DNA of 64,000 nucleotides from the NCBI GenBank assembly GCA_033675265.1, contig JAUJYZ010000374.1, positions 51,001-115,000 on the forward strand, in the 5' to 3' direction. Each line of letters opens with the position of its first letter. Within the stretch, counting starts at the first letter, position 1. Positions 31,301-46,363 of the stretch are shown in pieces. Under the pieces are notes generated by a model that saw only the letters and a list, made by a program, of their open reading frames with translations, made no database searches and had not been told where the DNA came from. Source of the DNA: Actinostola sp. cb2023 (lineage: Eukaryota > Cnidaria > Anthozoa > Actiniaria > Actinostolidae). The translations under genes and the position numbers were made by a program.

Positions 31301-34300
31301 CATTGGATTTTTAAAAACTTACCATTTTAGAAAAGATCTAGATGTGTTCTTTGTTATTGATGTCCTATAATATGATGGGTATTGGAAGGCTACAAATCAA
31401 TTTTTTTTAAATAAAACGTTCGGCATGTGAATATGCAAATTAGCTCGAAATTTTAAGATCCATTCGTGAAAATATGCATGCCTGCTGATTATCGAATTTA
31501 AATTTTGAAAATCCAACGAAATCGAGCGGAGTTACGGCAAGTCAAAGTGATCCAGATTTCTATCAATTTTGCCGAGTTTGCCCCAATTAAAAATGGCGGC
31601 CGACAGCGTGAACTGGCTTATTAGCAAACCTGTGCATCCTGTGGGTGGTTGGCCTGTTCCTGTCCAACCATCAGGACAAGTACACTTATATGATCCTTGT
31701 AGATTTACACACGTTGCAAGACGGTCACACGTGCTTGAGGTCTTACATTCGTCGATATCTAAAACAGAAGAACATAGACATACATTGTAGAACACTAAAG
31801 GCCCAGACACACGATGCAACTTTTTTGGCAACATTAATTGCGCGCAACAAGTTTTTTTTTTCAGAGATAACCCTAGCAGTAGGGACAATTCTATTGTTTT
31901 ATCATCCACAGGGAATATGCGAACAATAGAGTTGACCCTAGTGCTAGGGTGATCTCTCTCGTATAAATAGGGAATTTTTAATCTTATTGATAGCGTCTGA
32001 GATTTCGCCATCTATGGCATCATTGGAGAACAACAAAACTTTCAGCATCATGCAACCAAGAGGATCAACAGCTAACTTCAGTCTACCTAAGCAATCCGCT
32101 TCACTAGGGCTGGCATAACCACTTTTACATCTACAGGAGAAAGATCCCACTGTATTGGTGCACTCTGAATTTTTGCCACATTTGTCTTTATCCTGACACT
32201 CATCGATGTCTAAACAAAATAGACAATGAATTAATACAATGACATTGACATATTTCATGTTAATGATAAGACTGATAATAATAATAATGGTCGTTCTTAT
32301 ATAGCGCATTTCACATTCGTCCCAATTCGCTTTACAACCGATGGAGGACTATTTTGGGGCTGCACATGAAGGCTCCTACGGCAGCTGAGCAGCTGCCAAT
32401 CATTAGGAGTTAGCATGTTAGTGTGTTATGCCCCCAATTTGAAGTAGGCTGTTGAACCGGGTAACAACCCCCGGTAACAGTTGACTATGGCAGTCACAAT
32501 GAAAATGATGATAGAGTAGTTTTCATATGAGTGGGAAAGTTACGGTACTGTAACGTATTGAAAGAGTTTGATTGGATGAGATGCATCTAGCTGCGCGCAT
32601 TTTGATTGGTTCAGAAAGGTACCGTAGGTTTCCCACTCATAAGAAAACGACTCTAATGATAGAGATGATGATGATAGTGATACAGGTGATCATGATGATA
32701 GTATTGATGATAATCTCACTCACCTGAACATCCTAAAGAATCGTATCCTGATCCTGTAAAACCTGTTTTACATTGGCACGAATAAGAGCCAGGTCTGTTG
32801 ATACATGCTGCGTGTTTGTTGCAGTCATTGAGGTCTGGTGACTTGCACTCGTCCACGTCTGTTTTGAAATAGAAAATATTGTTAAATAGATAGTGTCTTT
32901 GGGTATACTGGGCGTTCCCATTGGCTGGTTCGAGGTCACGTGGCAGGGACTAAATTCAAATGTTTCCCGAGCGGGCAACATTTCGTCAATTGTTTTCCCG
33001 CTCGGAAAATGGCGGGTTTTAACGCGCGTCCGCGTAGCTGAGGCGGGAAAATTGGTTTGTTTTCTGTGAGTTGTTGTTTGTATTAATTGTGGAGTTTCAC
33101 CTAAAAAACGGAGCCGCCTCCGATAAAAAGCGTATTTCTAACCTCATCTTCAGGGTTACAGATGTGAAAACTGTAGTTCCAAAAATTACACTTTTGAAAC
33201 ATCTGTATCCCTGAAGATGAGCAAGTTGCTCGAAAGCTCGGTTGAAATAAAATACCATAGATTGATGACACAAACTAATGATGATAGTTACAGGTTTTTC
33301 GAGGTGTTTACCCTCGATGAAAGACTAGTGGAAATATCACTTGAATGGATTCAACCGTTCTTTCTCCAGCACATTGGATAGGCTATACAGTTTTTAAATT
33401 GGAGATAATATTGTCAAAATACAAGAACTGAATCTCATTGGTTATAACACTCGTACCCAGTCTTCCAATGTATTTGCCACAGACCATGGTATCATACTTT
33501 GATTAGATGACAAGCAACGATGGAGCAACACGTAACATAGTTTGAAAAACAATGATACGTAATCGCATTACCCAGTTAAATTTGATTAAGCAAAGCAAAA
33601 TCCTTATATATGGGCAAATGAAAATCTTCACTGATCGAGCTAAAGGGGAAAAACCTCGTAATTGATAACGATAATCTGTCGAGGGTATTGATCGATCGAA
33701 ATGACGTCGGTCGAGAGTTGTTTGACAGTCTGTCGATACCTTCGACCGATATATCGCCTGTGTACAATCTTCATTCATTCTCGTACCCAGACCTTTCTCA
33801 GTTTTCTAACGAGAAATCGAAAAATCGATTTTGAGTTAGAAAGCTGAGAAGGGTCTGGGTACGAGAATGGTACAATAGTTTGAAACTAAATAGTTATTTT
33901 AAAATTAACGCTTCACGACATGGTTGGACTAAAATATGCCACTATTGTAACGATTTTATTTGCCGTACTAATGCCAATACCTTGACGTTGCTTATACACC
34001 TATTCCAAATACGTTGTCCGGGCCGAAAGCAACAAGCAAGAAGCTGACGACGTGCCGCAAAGGACTTTGGGAATCTCCAAATTAGTTAATTTATCCGTGG
34101 AACTTGAGAAGTTATCCCTACGAGCGTTGAATAGCAATCATTTGGAACTATTCGGCCATTTGAAAATACATGTTGTCAAAATGTCTACGGATGAATATAT
34201 GAATAAGGAGAAAGACCCAATGTACTTTGCGGTCGTCAGCTTCTTGCTTGTTGCTTTCGGCCTGGACAACGATTTTTGGAATAGGTGTATATATACTCAC

Positions 34301-37300
34301 CTTCACATTTCCCTTTGATCCGTTTATGTCCTCTGGCACACTGACAATAATACGAACCAATGTTGTTGACACATTTATCATTTATTGAGCTGCACGGATC
34401 AACTCCTGCTGTACACTCGTTGATATCTGCGAATAATAAACAAATAGAAACTCATCGCGCTCTGGAAATCCACAACGCCAACCGGAAGAACAACTTACTT
34501 CCGGTTGAAGTACGCCACTGAACAACGTCTGTCTAATATTTAACAATCATTGTTGAATATTTAACAAGACGAAGTCGAGGTAAATATTCAACAATATCCA
34601 CTAAGCCTGAGGTGAATAATTGTTTTAGTATATACTAACTCAAAATGGAACCTTAAAATAATATTCCAATATCAAAAAATAATGTGTTTTTCAACATGAA
34701 AACGAGAGTTTACACCCGCCATCTTGAAAGCCGCATTAGATGACGAGTAGATAACGTCGATTAGCATAAACCATCCAGTGGTCTATTGCAAATCCTGCAA
34801 TCTGATTGGTTCGCTACCAGTGGTCTATCAGCTCATAGACCCCGAGTATAGGTTAAAAAAAAATGGCGTCTTCGTCGTCACATTTTGCTAATGTTTCGGA
34901 GGAGTTTGTCGACGAATTATTGTCTGTTGCTTGTTTCTGTCATTTTCTACTGACCAACTGGATGGTTTATGCTAAAACAATTAGACTACTCGTTCTCGTT
35001 TTCTATGAGGATAGTCAACTCGACGCTACTCTCCTCGTTGACTATTGCCTCATAGAAACCTCAAACTCGTAGTGTAATTGTTTTAAAAATAGCCCGAGAT
35101 AGAGAACCAATCAGATTGCACGGTGTATGTAGGTTCATGAGTTGGTATATACTAACTACATTAGTCACCTTCCACTTCTGTGAATCATTCAAAAATATAC
35201 ACCTATTTCAAAAATGGTTGTTGAGGATATCAGTCCATAGGCAATATGCTATAGGTCGTCCCAAGACCGAACTGCATTATGGTAACAGCTTGAATGACAT
35301 GTATGCCAGAAATATTCCATAAAATTCGATGCAAAATGTGTCTTGGTCTCAGTGTTGAAATGGAAATAGGTACGATACCATACAGGCTTTCATACCTTTT
35401 TTGTCTGTTCAACTGTTACCATAATGGAATTCGGTCTTGGAACGGCGTATAACCTACAGTACCGATCGAAACTAACCTCAAACGCGAAGTTAACATATGT
35501 TAACGCAAAGTAAACACCGGCGTGCATTTGGAGTTAACGCAAAACAAACGCAAAGCAAACCTTGCCGATGTTTACGTTTGTTTAGCGTTTACTAAATGAA
35601 CGCAAAGCAAACCCAAAGTAAACTATTCTATTCTAAACTCGATTGGATTTCATTTTCGAAAGCATTCAAACATCGTTATATATTTACAATGTAATACAAA
35701 TTCAGTACAGTTTACCGTAAATGTACGAAATACACAAAATCAAACACACTTCAGCAAACTGAATGCGAGCAAAATTAGCCGAAACTAAAAGCGATTTCTG
35801 TGTCGAAATCTCATTGATAGATGACGTGAATTCGAAGACATTTTCGATAAAAGATGACGATATTTTCGCAAAGAATGAAAGAAATACAACCAACTAGACA
35901 TCGACCAGACACTTGGCGCCGAGATGTGTCACGTTACGTCACACAAAAAAACCGCTAATCAGATGACAAGAGAGCAATGGCGGCTCGTAGCGAATGGCTT
36001 CGCAAAGTTTGCTCTTCAAAGTCCGAAAAGTTAAATGTACCAGCCGAAGATCAAGAAAAAAATTACCATATTGAGAAATTGCAATTTATTCCGTCCAAAT
36101 ATGTCCAAATATGACAATTCAGAACCAGAAATCTTCCTTTAGTTTCCTTTGTAATTCACATCGTTCGTTCGACCTTCGGCTCGGGTTTGTTTACGTTGTT
36201 CTTCTCGAGCGCGCGTATGTTCTGAGTTAACTCCAAACAAACGCAAAGCAAACCCTGGCAAACTTTGCGTTCGTTTGGAGTTAACGCAAAACAAACGCGC
36301 GTTTGAGGGTAGTTTCGATCGGTACAGTATGTGGTTCTAATTGTGAACAGTTCTAATTGTGAACACTTTTCAGTAAACGCGCCGTTTTTATACCGTAAAG
36401 TTAAGATCGACCAAAAATATTTTACCCGAGCAAATATTGATTTATTTTCAATCATTCAATGCTGTTTTGGGCTTCCTAACATTTATTCCGCGCAAAATTT
36501 CAACTTTGATTCAAAGTAAGCTGACGACTGTTGTTTACAAAATCGAATTTTAAGCGCACCGTTAGATTCTCAGTGGCAAAGTTCGCATATTTTCTTTCTA
36601 AAAACGCAAAGTATGGAGTTTGTTTTTATATGAGCTAAAAGGTATATAATAACACTTTTCCTTACAAAACAATAATTAGAAAAGTGTTGAAAATGAACGA
36701 GCAGCATCGGAATGGAAAATTGTGCGTGTTTTTGCGATGTTCATCTAATTGTAAACACGCATATGCTCACGCATAACTTGGGATTTCATAACATATGTAG
36801 TTCTAGAGATATAGAGTAAAAGTGCCGCTAATATACCTGCACTGGTACAATAGCAAATATTGAGAAGGAAATATGTATTCTTCGTTTGCAACCACGTGGT
36901 ATTTGGCGGATTACGCCGTCGATTTTAATTTATACGGCTGTTCTCAAATTGCAAAATATCATTTCCTTTGCCAAATAAAATAAAAAGCTGATGAGCTTGT
37001 AGAGCTATCAAAATAACACCTCTGAGCAAAATTTTGGAGCACAAGAGCATTTCTTTACCGAGCTATGGGCGAACGAATTTCCAAATATTCCAGTGTGTTT
37101 GTATAGCGGCGCCATGTTGGAAGACAGCTGGATGTCTTCCAACATGGCGGCCAAAATTTCAAACAATAAATTCAAGCTTAGAGTTGATAAACACCACTTA
37201 ATTTCACTATAAATATAACTTCTAAACATGTTTAAAACTAAAGACATTTAATTTGGTACACATTTGTTGTTTTCCACGACTTTTCAGAGACGTGACTAGC

Positions 37301-40300
37301 GCTAAGTAAGAGTTGCGTGACAAAATTCAAACTTCAATAACTCGGACACAAAACATCGAGCCCATCTGAAACTTTCTACAATAATTCATATCACAATTCT
37401 CTAAAACACTGCCAAGAATCAAGTTGATAGGATTCATAACTAATTTTAGAATTAATTCTCAAGGGGAGTGACGTCAAGTGCAAACGAAGAATAAGAAGTC
37501 CGCGTTTGTGATACAAATTTGCGCCATTACGTTGTTAGCAATTACACGAGCGTGATGAACGGCATGCATCAATGAACATGCGAACACGTCAGTAATTTAG
37601 CGTTGCCGTCTGACTTCACTTCGTTTTAACATTTTTCTATCATTCGTATCGAAATAACACGAACATAAATATTGTTTTAAGACAACTTGGAACTTGTACA
37701 TCGAAATGCAAGGCTAGAAATCGATAATAATACACAATATTAAGCCATTAAAAAGCAAGCCAAAAGTGTTCACAATTACAAACATCTGTTCACAATTAGA
37801 ACTACCAATGGACATGATATAATAAAATATATTTAGAAAAGTTATATAATAAATACAACGAAACTTAATCACATGTTAGCTGAAGTGTAGAGCTAATTCA
37901 TAGCAAAGGTTCAGGATAATCGTACCATATGTTGACGAGAAATAACATGAAGTGCAAAAAGTGTTCACAATTAGAACCACATACTATACTGTATCGCCTA
38001 TGGACTGATGTCTTCAACAACCTTTATTGTAATAGCTGTATAACGTATTACGTATTACCAGTACAAATATTGCCGTCCCCAGTGTATCCCTTCCAGCAGT
38101 CACACGAGTAACTTCCAGGTGAGTTAGTGCAGTCAGCATAGTGACTTTGACAACCACTGCTGCCGTCAGGAGGCTTGCATTCGTTGATATCTGTGCACGT
38201 GTATCCATCACCATAGTAACCATTATTACACCGGCAAACGTACGACCCTTTGGTGTTTTCACATCGGGCGAAAGGTGAACAAGGAGACTTGACAGCGAGG
38301 CATTCGTCCGTGTCTTTACACTTTGTTAAATCACCATTATCGTGCTCAAATCCTGTTATCAACAATCGTACTGTTAGATGGCAACTTTTATTATATAACT
38401 GTGACGTAATTTTACCAAATTTGGTCATTGTTTAGGGCCGATATGAGGCGTTAATGGCCGGTAGAAATCCGTAATGCCCTGTTCACAACTCAAAAAACTC
38501 ATAAAAACAATATCCTGATAAAATTACGTCACAGTTATATAATAATCGTTGCTCGCATTTTTCCTTGCCCTGCGGACTCGGAAAATACATTCGCAATTCG
38601 TAAAATATCAGCCAGTCATATCAAACTTATGTTATACAAAAGGTCATTGTTTCGCAAATGCTAATGACGCGACGGCGGTCTATCAATAAAAACAGCATGA
38701 TTTTGATACATTTTTGCTTTTTACTGCATTGTTAAAATACAAATCAAAAACCTACCAACAGAATATAAAAGACGATTATGTAAGGAATGAATAAGCTAGC
38801 AATTCAAGCAAAAATAAATATATTTGACTGTGTCATTTTCCGTTTCTTCAAAGTCGATCGAACTGAAATCTCTGAAGAGACATAGGAGAACGTGACATAC
38901 GCTACACACAAATACCTTATGAATTTCTTGGGAATTGTGTCAATCAAAAACCTACCGCCGGATTCTAATGCTCTGTAATTATACGCGCATTTTGATATAA
39001 AATACATGTATATTGAACTTAATTAAGCTGTGTCAAAATGAAATCTAAAACAATTTGTTTGGTAATTGTGAACATCATATTGGTGCTCTGTATCCCGATC
39101 TGTATGTAGAAGCTACATAGGCGAATTCGCAAATAAATTATGGCTCGGAAAGGACGTTTTTTGAAGGCAATTTCCAATATTTACACACGAGATCAATAAG
39201 TAAGTTCGAATTTGTGATATATTTTCCCGTTGAGGAAACATATGCAGCTTTTCCATCCTCTCTTATATTTTAGCTACCTGATTTACACATTGTCAAAGGA
39301 AAAAGTTGAATTCAGAAATTATAAACCAGTCAGGTACGAATCTGCTTTATTTAGCGGTCATGGTGAACAAATTGCTGGATCAATCGGGCCTCAAACGTGC
39401 TTTAGTAAACAAAGCATTAACAAAAAAAGTTGTCCGCGTGATACTGGATCCCAACAGGAGCAAATGTTCAATGATGCAGGACATAAGTTTGATATAATAC
39501 CCGAGAAAACATCTAATAAGCTGTATATGTATATAGCTAATTGCATACAGTCATTTGCAAAAATTCTGGCCGCTACGAAATATCAATATATCAATATATC
39601 GGGTGCATTATGGGTAATTAAATAATCGAAAAGGTTAACGCCAGCAAAGTTGGTAGAAATATTTAGTATAATGTTTATTTTAGTCTTACGTTTGTTGTTT
39701 GTAAATTTTGCTTCATTTAATAGTATTAGTGATGCACCCGATATATTGATATATTGATATTTCGTGGCGGCCAGAATTTTTGCAAATGACTGTAATCGTT
39801 GTCGGGTTGAAAATCATGAAAGCTAAGACCAAAAGGAATTCTGGGAAATTAAAACCATAAAATAACACCGTCAAATCATCGACCTTTTTATCCAGGCTTG
39901 TAGGATCTTAGTTAAATAGCTCACATACCTTCAAAATTACGAAAATATTAAATGTATCTGCATGTAATGTGTCTCATGAACTGATTTCCCATCCATCCTT
40001 GCGGTCTCAGCTTCTATGATTTATGATTTTCAACCCGACAACGATTATGCAATTAGCTGTATATCATATGACAATCAGTGGTATACTGGCTGATAGCAAC
40101 ATCGTAAAATCCATATGAACACCGCTACCAGTGGCCTGCGGTGATATCAGTCATTGATATCTTCACATGTTACCTTGCATGATGGCTTAGGCCTATGACG
40201 ATCATTCCGCCGATCGTGTGATTGGGTTAATGTGAGAACTGACACCAACTAAAGGTGACGATTATTTCGATCATCATATCAGAACACCATTCAAAAACCA

Positions 40301-43300
40301 ACAAATCCCGTCGTTAAAATCGTCCCGTGTATCCCACTGCATGCATGATTGTTCTATATCCTCTATATAACATGACATACCTTTTTTGCAGTTGCATCTG
40401 TACGATCCAGGATTATTAGTACAAGAGGCAGTATACTTTCCACAAGGGTTTTTTAAGCATTCGTTGATGTCTGTTCTTATAAGAAAAAGAACATTAATAT
40501 TGCCTTATATAGGCATATGGTATTATGGTTTATCATATGACCCGTATTTCCCCGTGCGCGCGCTCTTAATAAAACCTTCGGAGAAAGTCACGTGATTGGG
40601 CAGATACGGATTTTTGGAGCTGGTCCGTACAAAGCCGTATCCGGCCCCGGCCCCGATTGTTGTCAGGAAATTTTTTATACTTTTTTTGCAAAAGTTATTT
40701 TTTAAATGTGGACGACTTGAAAAGTGAAAAAAAAAAGTGAAAAAAAAAATTGGTTCTTATCAGGAGTAATCGCGCATTTGTGTTCACTTTTCCTTGGCTG
40801 TGAATGATTTTAGTACCAAAATGGTCCATATAAAAGGGTCATATGATAAAATGCTTATTGACTGAGTTAGGTCGGGCCGGAGGTCATGGAAGTACGTACT
40901 TCCATGACCTCGAGCCAAATATTTTCCCGTCCGGCCCTCCCACGTCTCAGTCAATAAGTACATAGTATCCTAACTTTTTATGGAATGGATTTTTTTAAGT
41001 TTCATTTTGCACACTTGTTGATTGTTATTACACCGGCGCAGTTTTTTTACTTTTTACAACACTTGAGAGTAATCTCGCAATCTGATTGGCTGGTTTGCCG
41101 TTGTCAATAAGAGTACAGACATGCACACTGCTTACGACAGCATGTCACGACTTGTCACACAATCTTTTACTACCCTATAATTTTCGGTAAAACTCGAAGC
41201 CTTCCCAGCTTTGACAGGTTACATTGTTGAAAAAAAATTCCAGGATGTTTTGAGTTGTATGCACTCTTATTGACATACACACTTGACGTCATAAAATGTC
41301 CAAAATTTTGCAGTGAAATCACTCGCTGAGCTTACATGTGTATATTATAATTCCACTCTTAGTTCTCTTAGTAGAGTTTTGAACATGTCATGGCGTCAAG
41401 AGTGTGTCAATAAGAGTACAGACAACTATATGCAATTTGTTATATAAGCCATTTTGTCTAACCGATATAGTCTAACAAGGCTTCAAATAAATATGTATGT
41501 GTACACACCTGAGCACGTAACTTTATCACCAGCTGTAAACACCTTTGGACCTGTAAAACCACTTCTACACTTACACGTGTACGTCCCTGGTATTTTGCCT
41601 TCACTTCCACACGTTGCATGGGGCGTATCTTCGCAAAGGGTGTAAAGGTTGCACACTGAACCTTAAGAGAACAAATCTAAAACTTACAATATAACAAGTA
41701 CATAAGCCGTAAAAACTAAGACAAATAATACATGGTTGTCTCTACGCCAGTAAGTTGAGCAAGAGTCGGAAAATCTACATAAACGTGGTTTATTCAAGAG
41801 CAAAGCAAAGAAACAAACAACATGGCCGCCGGGGCGTCTCAGCACACAACGGGGAGAGACCGCTGACGCTAGTGACGTAATGGCGCTAACTAAAAGTTAA
41901 TATGAGGACCTTACGGTTTCAATACCGAAATCTTCATCAGCATGATGTTCTGTATGTAATGGTGTAAATAGAGTCGTTTTCCTATGAATGGGAAGTAGTT
42001 ACGGTACGGTTCGTATCGTGCGGTGACTGTACCGTGTCTAAGCATCAGTCTGATTGGTTGAGTAATGATTTTGCGCGCTGTGATTGGTTGAATAGATGTC
42101 TTCGATTCCGTCCCGTGACAGTAACTCTGTGACGTAGGTTTCCTACTCATACGACCAAGCCTCCAAAAATAGTTCACCAGACAATTGTTGGCATAGATCA
42201 ATTATGTTATATTTCTAAGATTTGATAGCATGTCTACTATTACTGCAGGTATAGATTTTCTTGAACTTATTCCATATTTGCAAATTTGATCAGATCAAAG
42301 ATTTCGGTAAACACACTCGCATCTAAATCAATCTAAGGTCCTGTTTACATGAGAGAGGGATAACCCTAGCGCTAGGATCTTCCAGTGTAGCAATAGGGAC
42401 AACTTTACATTGCATTTACATGATAACATGCCAACATACATGGGATGCGTTACTGGTTGCGTTACTAGGTTCATTAGCATATTAATAAAGTGCGTGGTTA
42501 CTAATTTCAAAAACAAACATGGCGGACATGTGTCCACAGGAATCCCAAGCTCAGGTGATTACAACCCTAGCAGGAGAGTTATCTCTCTCTTGTTTCGTTT
42601 ACATGACGAAAGTTAATCCTAGTAGTAGAATCATTCTATTTGCGAGACAGAACGACCCTAGTGCTAGGATGATCCTAGTACCCGAAAGAACTCTACTCCG
42701 GCCAATGGAAACAGAAAACAATAGATATATAGGCGGTAGGTTGATTCACCTGCTAGGAAGATCCTAGCGCTAGGGTTATCCCTCTCTCATGTAAACAGAA
42801 AGCAATAGATATATAGGCGATAGGTTGATTCACCTGCTAAGATCCTAGCGCTAGGGTTATCCCTCTCATGTAAACAGAAAGCAATAGATATATAGGCGGA
42901 AGGCTGATTCGCCTGCTAAGAAGATCCTAACGCTAGGGTTATCCCTCTCTCATGTACAGCGATTTGCAAAATTATGTAAAATCTAATATATCGATATATA
43001 TATAGTAATTTGCATAATCCTAATTCTTTGATTTTAGCTATTATTAAGCCTGAATCTAAACCCAAGTAACCTTTGTAGTATGTATGTGAAAAAAACAATT
43101 GAAAAAAATACTTTAGAGGGCTTTTTCAGCAATTTTATGATGAAAATTACCCACAATGCACCCGATATATTGATATATCGACATATAGTCATTTGCAAAA
43201 ATTCTGGCCGTCACGAAATATCAATATATCAATATATCGGGTGCATTATGGGTAATTAAATAATACTATTTTGAGGTTCCTAACTTATTAAATGAAGCAA

Positions 43301-46300
43301 AATTTACAAATAACAAACGTAAGACTAAAATAAACATTATACTAAATATTTCTACCAACTTTGCTGGCGTTAACCCGCTTTAAGGGGAATTTTCGATTAT
43401 TTAATTACCCATAATGCACCCGATATATTGATATATTGATATATCGCGGCGGCCAGAATTTTTGCAAATGACTGTATATCGACATATATTGATTTTTACA
43501 GAATTTTTGCAAATCGCTGTAAACAGAAAGCAATAGATACAGCTATTTCAAAAAAGGTTGCTGCCAGTTTTGTTGCATCTTGCATGTTGCATGTTGCATA
43601 CCAAGCCCGAAATGTATTGTGGGTCATATGTAAACAATTAATGTCTGCATGCACATACAAACGAAAATATGCCGGCTTCATATTGCGAAGATAAAGTTTG
43701 TGAAAATTCCCAGAGTCCATATTGTTGCGACCTTTCGCTGACTCCATTCACATCGCCCATAGTGCGTTTCGGGCTTGGTATGCAACATGCAAGATGCAAC
43801 AATATAATATGTCGGTTCTTATATAGCGCATTTCACATTGTCTCAATGTGCCGCTTTACAACCGATGGATAACTTTTTCGGGCTGCATATGAAGGCGCCT
43901 ACGGCAGCCGAGCAGCTTACAATAAAACCTTCACCGCCTGCTAAGAAGATCCTAGCGCTAGGGTTACCCCTCTCTCGTGTAAACAGAAAGCAATAGATAT
44001 ATAGGGGGTAGGTTGATTCGCCTGCTAAGATCCTAGCGCTAGGGTTATCCCTCTCTCATGTAAACATGAAAGCAATAGATATATAGGCGGTAGGTTGATT
44101 GCAAACAGAAAGCAATAGATATATAGGCGGTAGGTTGATTCGCCTGCTAAGAAGATCCTAGCGCTAGGGTTAACCCTCTCTCATGTAAACATGAAAGCAA
44201 TAGATATATAGGCGGTAGGTTGATCGCCTGCTAAGATCCTAGTGCTAGGGTTATCCCTCTCTCATGTAAACATGAAAGCAATAGATATATAGGTGGTAGG
44301 TTGATTCACCTGCTAGGAAGATCCTAGCGCTAGGGTTATCCCTCTCTCATGTAAACATGAAAGCAATAGATATATAGGTGGTAGGTTGATTCACCTGCTA
44401 GGAAGATCCTAGCGCTAGGGTTATCCCTCTCTCATGTAAACATGAAAGCAATAGATATATAGGCGGTAGGTTGATTGCAAACAGAAAGCAATAGATATAT
44501 AGGCGGTAGGTTGATTCGCCTGCTAAGAAGATCCTAGCGCTAGGGTTAACCCTCTCTCATGTAAACATGAAAGCAATAGATATATAGGCGGTAGGTTGAT
44601 TCGCCTGCTAAGATCCTAGTGCTAGGGTTATCCCTCTCTCATGTAAACATGAAAGCAATAGATATATAGGTGGTAGGTTGATTCACCTGCTAGGAAGATC
44701 CTAGCGCTAGGGTTATCCCTCTCTCATGTAAACATGAAAGCAATAGAGGGTTATCCCTCTCTCATGTAAACATGAAAGCAATAGATATATAGGTGGTAGG
44801 TTGATTGCAAACAGAAAGCAATAGATATATAGGTGGTAGGTTGATTCGCCTGCTAAGAAGATCCTAGCGCTAGGGTTAACCCTCTCTCATGTAAACATGA
44901 AAGCAATAGATATATAGGCGGTAGGTTGATTCGCCTGCTAAGATCCTAGTGCTAGGGTTATCCCTCTCTCATGTAAACATGAAAGCAATAGATATATAGG
45001 TGGTAGGTTGATTCACCTGCTAGGAAGATCCTAGCGCTAGGGTTATCCCTCTCTCATGTAAACATGAAAGCAATAGATATATAGGCGGTAGGTTGATTGC
45101 AAACAGAAAGCAATAGATATATAGGCGGTAGGTTGATTCGCCTGCTAAGAAGATCCTAGCGCTAGGGTTAACCCTCTCTCATGTAAACATGAAAGCAATA
45201 GATATATAGGCGGTAGGTTGATTCGCCTGCTAAGATCCTAGTGCTAGGGTTATCCCTCTCTCATGTAAACATGAAAGCAATAGATATATAGGTGGTAGGT
45301 TGATTCACCTGCTAGGAAGATCCTAGCGCTAGGGTTATCCCTCTCTCATGTAAACATGAAAGCAATAGATATATAGGTGGTAGGTTGATTCACCTGCTAG
45401 GAAGATCCTAGCGCTAGGGTTATCCCTCTGTCATGTAAACATGAAAGCAATAGATATATAGGCGGTAGGTTGATTCGCCTGCTAAGATCCTAGTGCTAGG
45501 GTTATCCCTCTCTCATGTAAACATGAAAGCAATAGATATATAGGTGGTAGGTTGATTCACCTGCTAGGAAGATCCTAGCGCTAGGGTTATCCCTCTCTCA
45601 TGTAAACATGAAAGCAATAGATATATAGGTGGTAGGTTGATTCACCTGCTAGGAAGATCCTAGCGCTAGGGTTATCCCTCTCTCATGTAAACATGAAAGC
45701 AATAGATATATAGGTGGTAGGTTGATTGCAAACAGAAAGCAATAGATATATAGGTGGTAGGTTGATTCGCCTGCTAGGAAGATCCTAGCGCTAGGGCCTT
45801 ATCCCTCTCTCATGTAAATAGGCCCTCAGTCTCGAAACTTACCTGTTAAGCGTAGTTCATGAAGCGGGTAGGAAAGTCCATGCTTTATAACTTCTGGAAC
45901 ACAATTACAACAGTTAATAGAATGTATTATATCATAGTTTTTTTTATTTTTTTTAATTGATTCGTCACAAGAGACAAAAGAAGCGTGACTGGAGAAGGTA
46001 ACAGGACTAATGTCCCAATAGTCCATTTCCGAGTTCCTTTTATCTCTGTTTCAAAACGAGTCTACGTGCGAAACCTTTCATATGAAAATTAGTTTTATTT
46101 ACATGAAAAAGGAAACATTATTTGCATATGAAAGGTTTCGCACGTAGACTCGTTTTGAAACAGAGATAAAAGGAACTCGTAAATGGACTATTAGCCACTA
46201 CCAAATCGAGCAGGGGACTGGGAATGAGTTTATTACTTGGGCTTCCTGTGGAAGGCCCAAGTCTAAGATTACAGACGGTTATTCTTTTTGTGTTTCTACG

Positions 46301-46332
46301 CCAAATCTGCAAGTGCACCATAGCGCATGCGC

Positions 46333-46363
<31 letters not shown>

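Larger units (their letters stand above)
35200..38046. repeat. Nested element block (three layers)
   Basis: Outer layer: TACACCTATTTCAAAAATGG and AGTCCATAGGCAATATG at left, GCCTATGGACTGATGTCTTC at right (37997). Two inner inverted-repeat elements sit inside it side by side (35457-36327 and 36328-37994). Confidence 0.65.

Noticed and set aside
39230..39625. 131-codon plus-strand frame
   Set aside because: It lies in a gene C intron and runs into the ATATCGGGTGCATTATG repeat; no domain, no splice sites of note.
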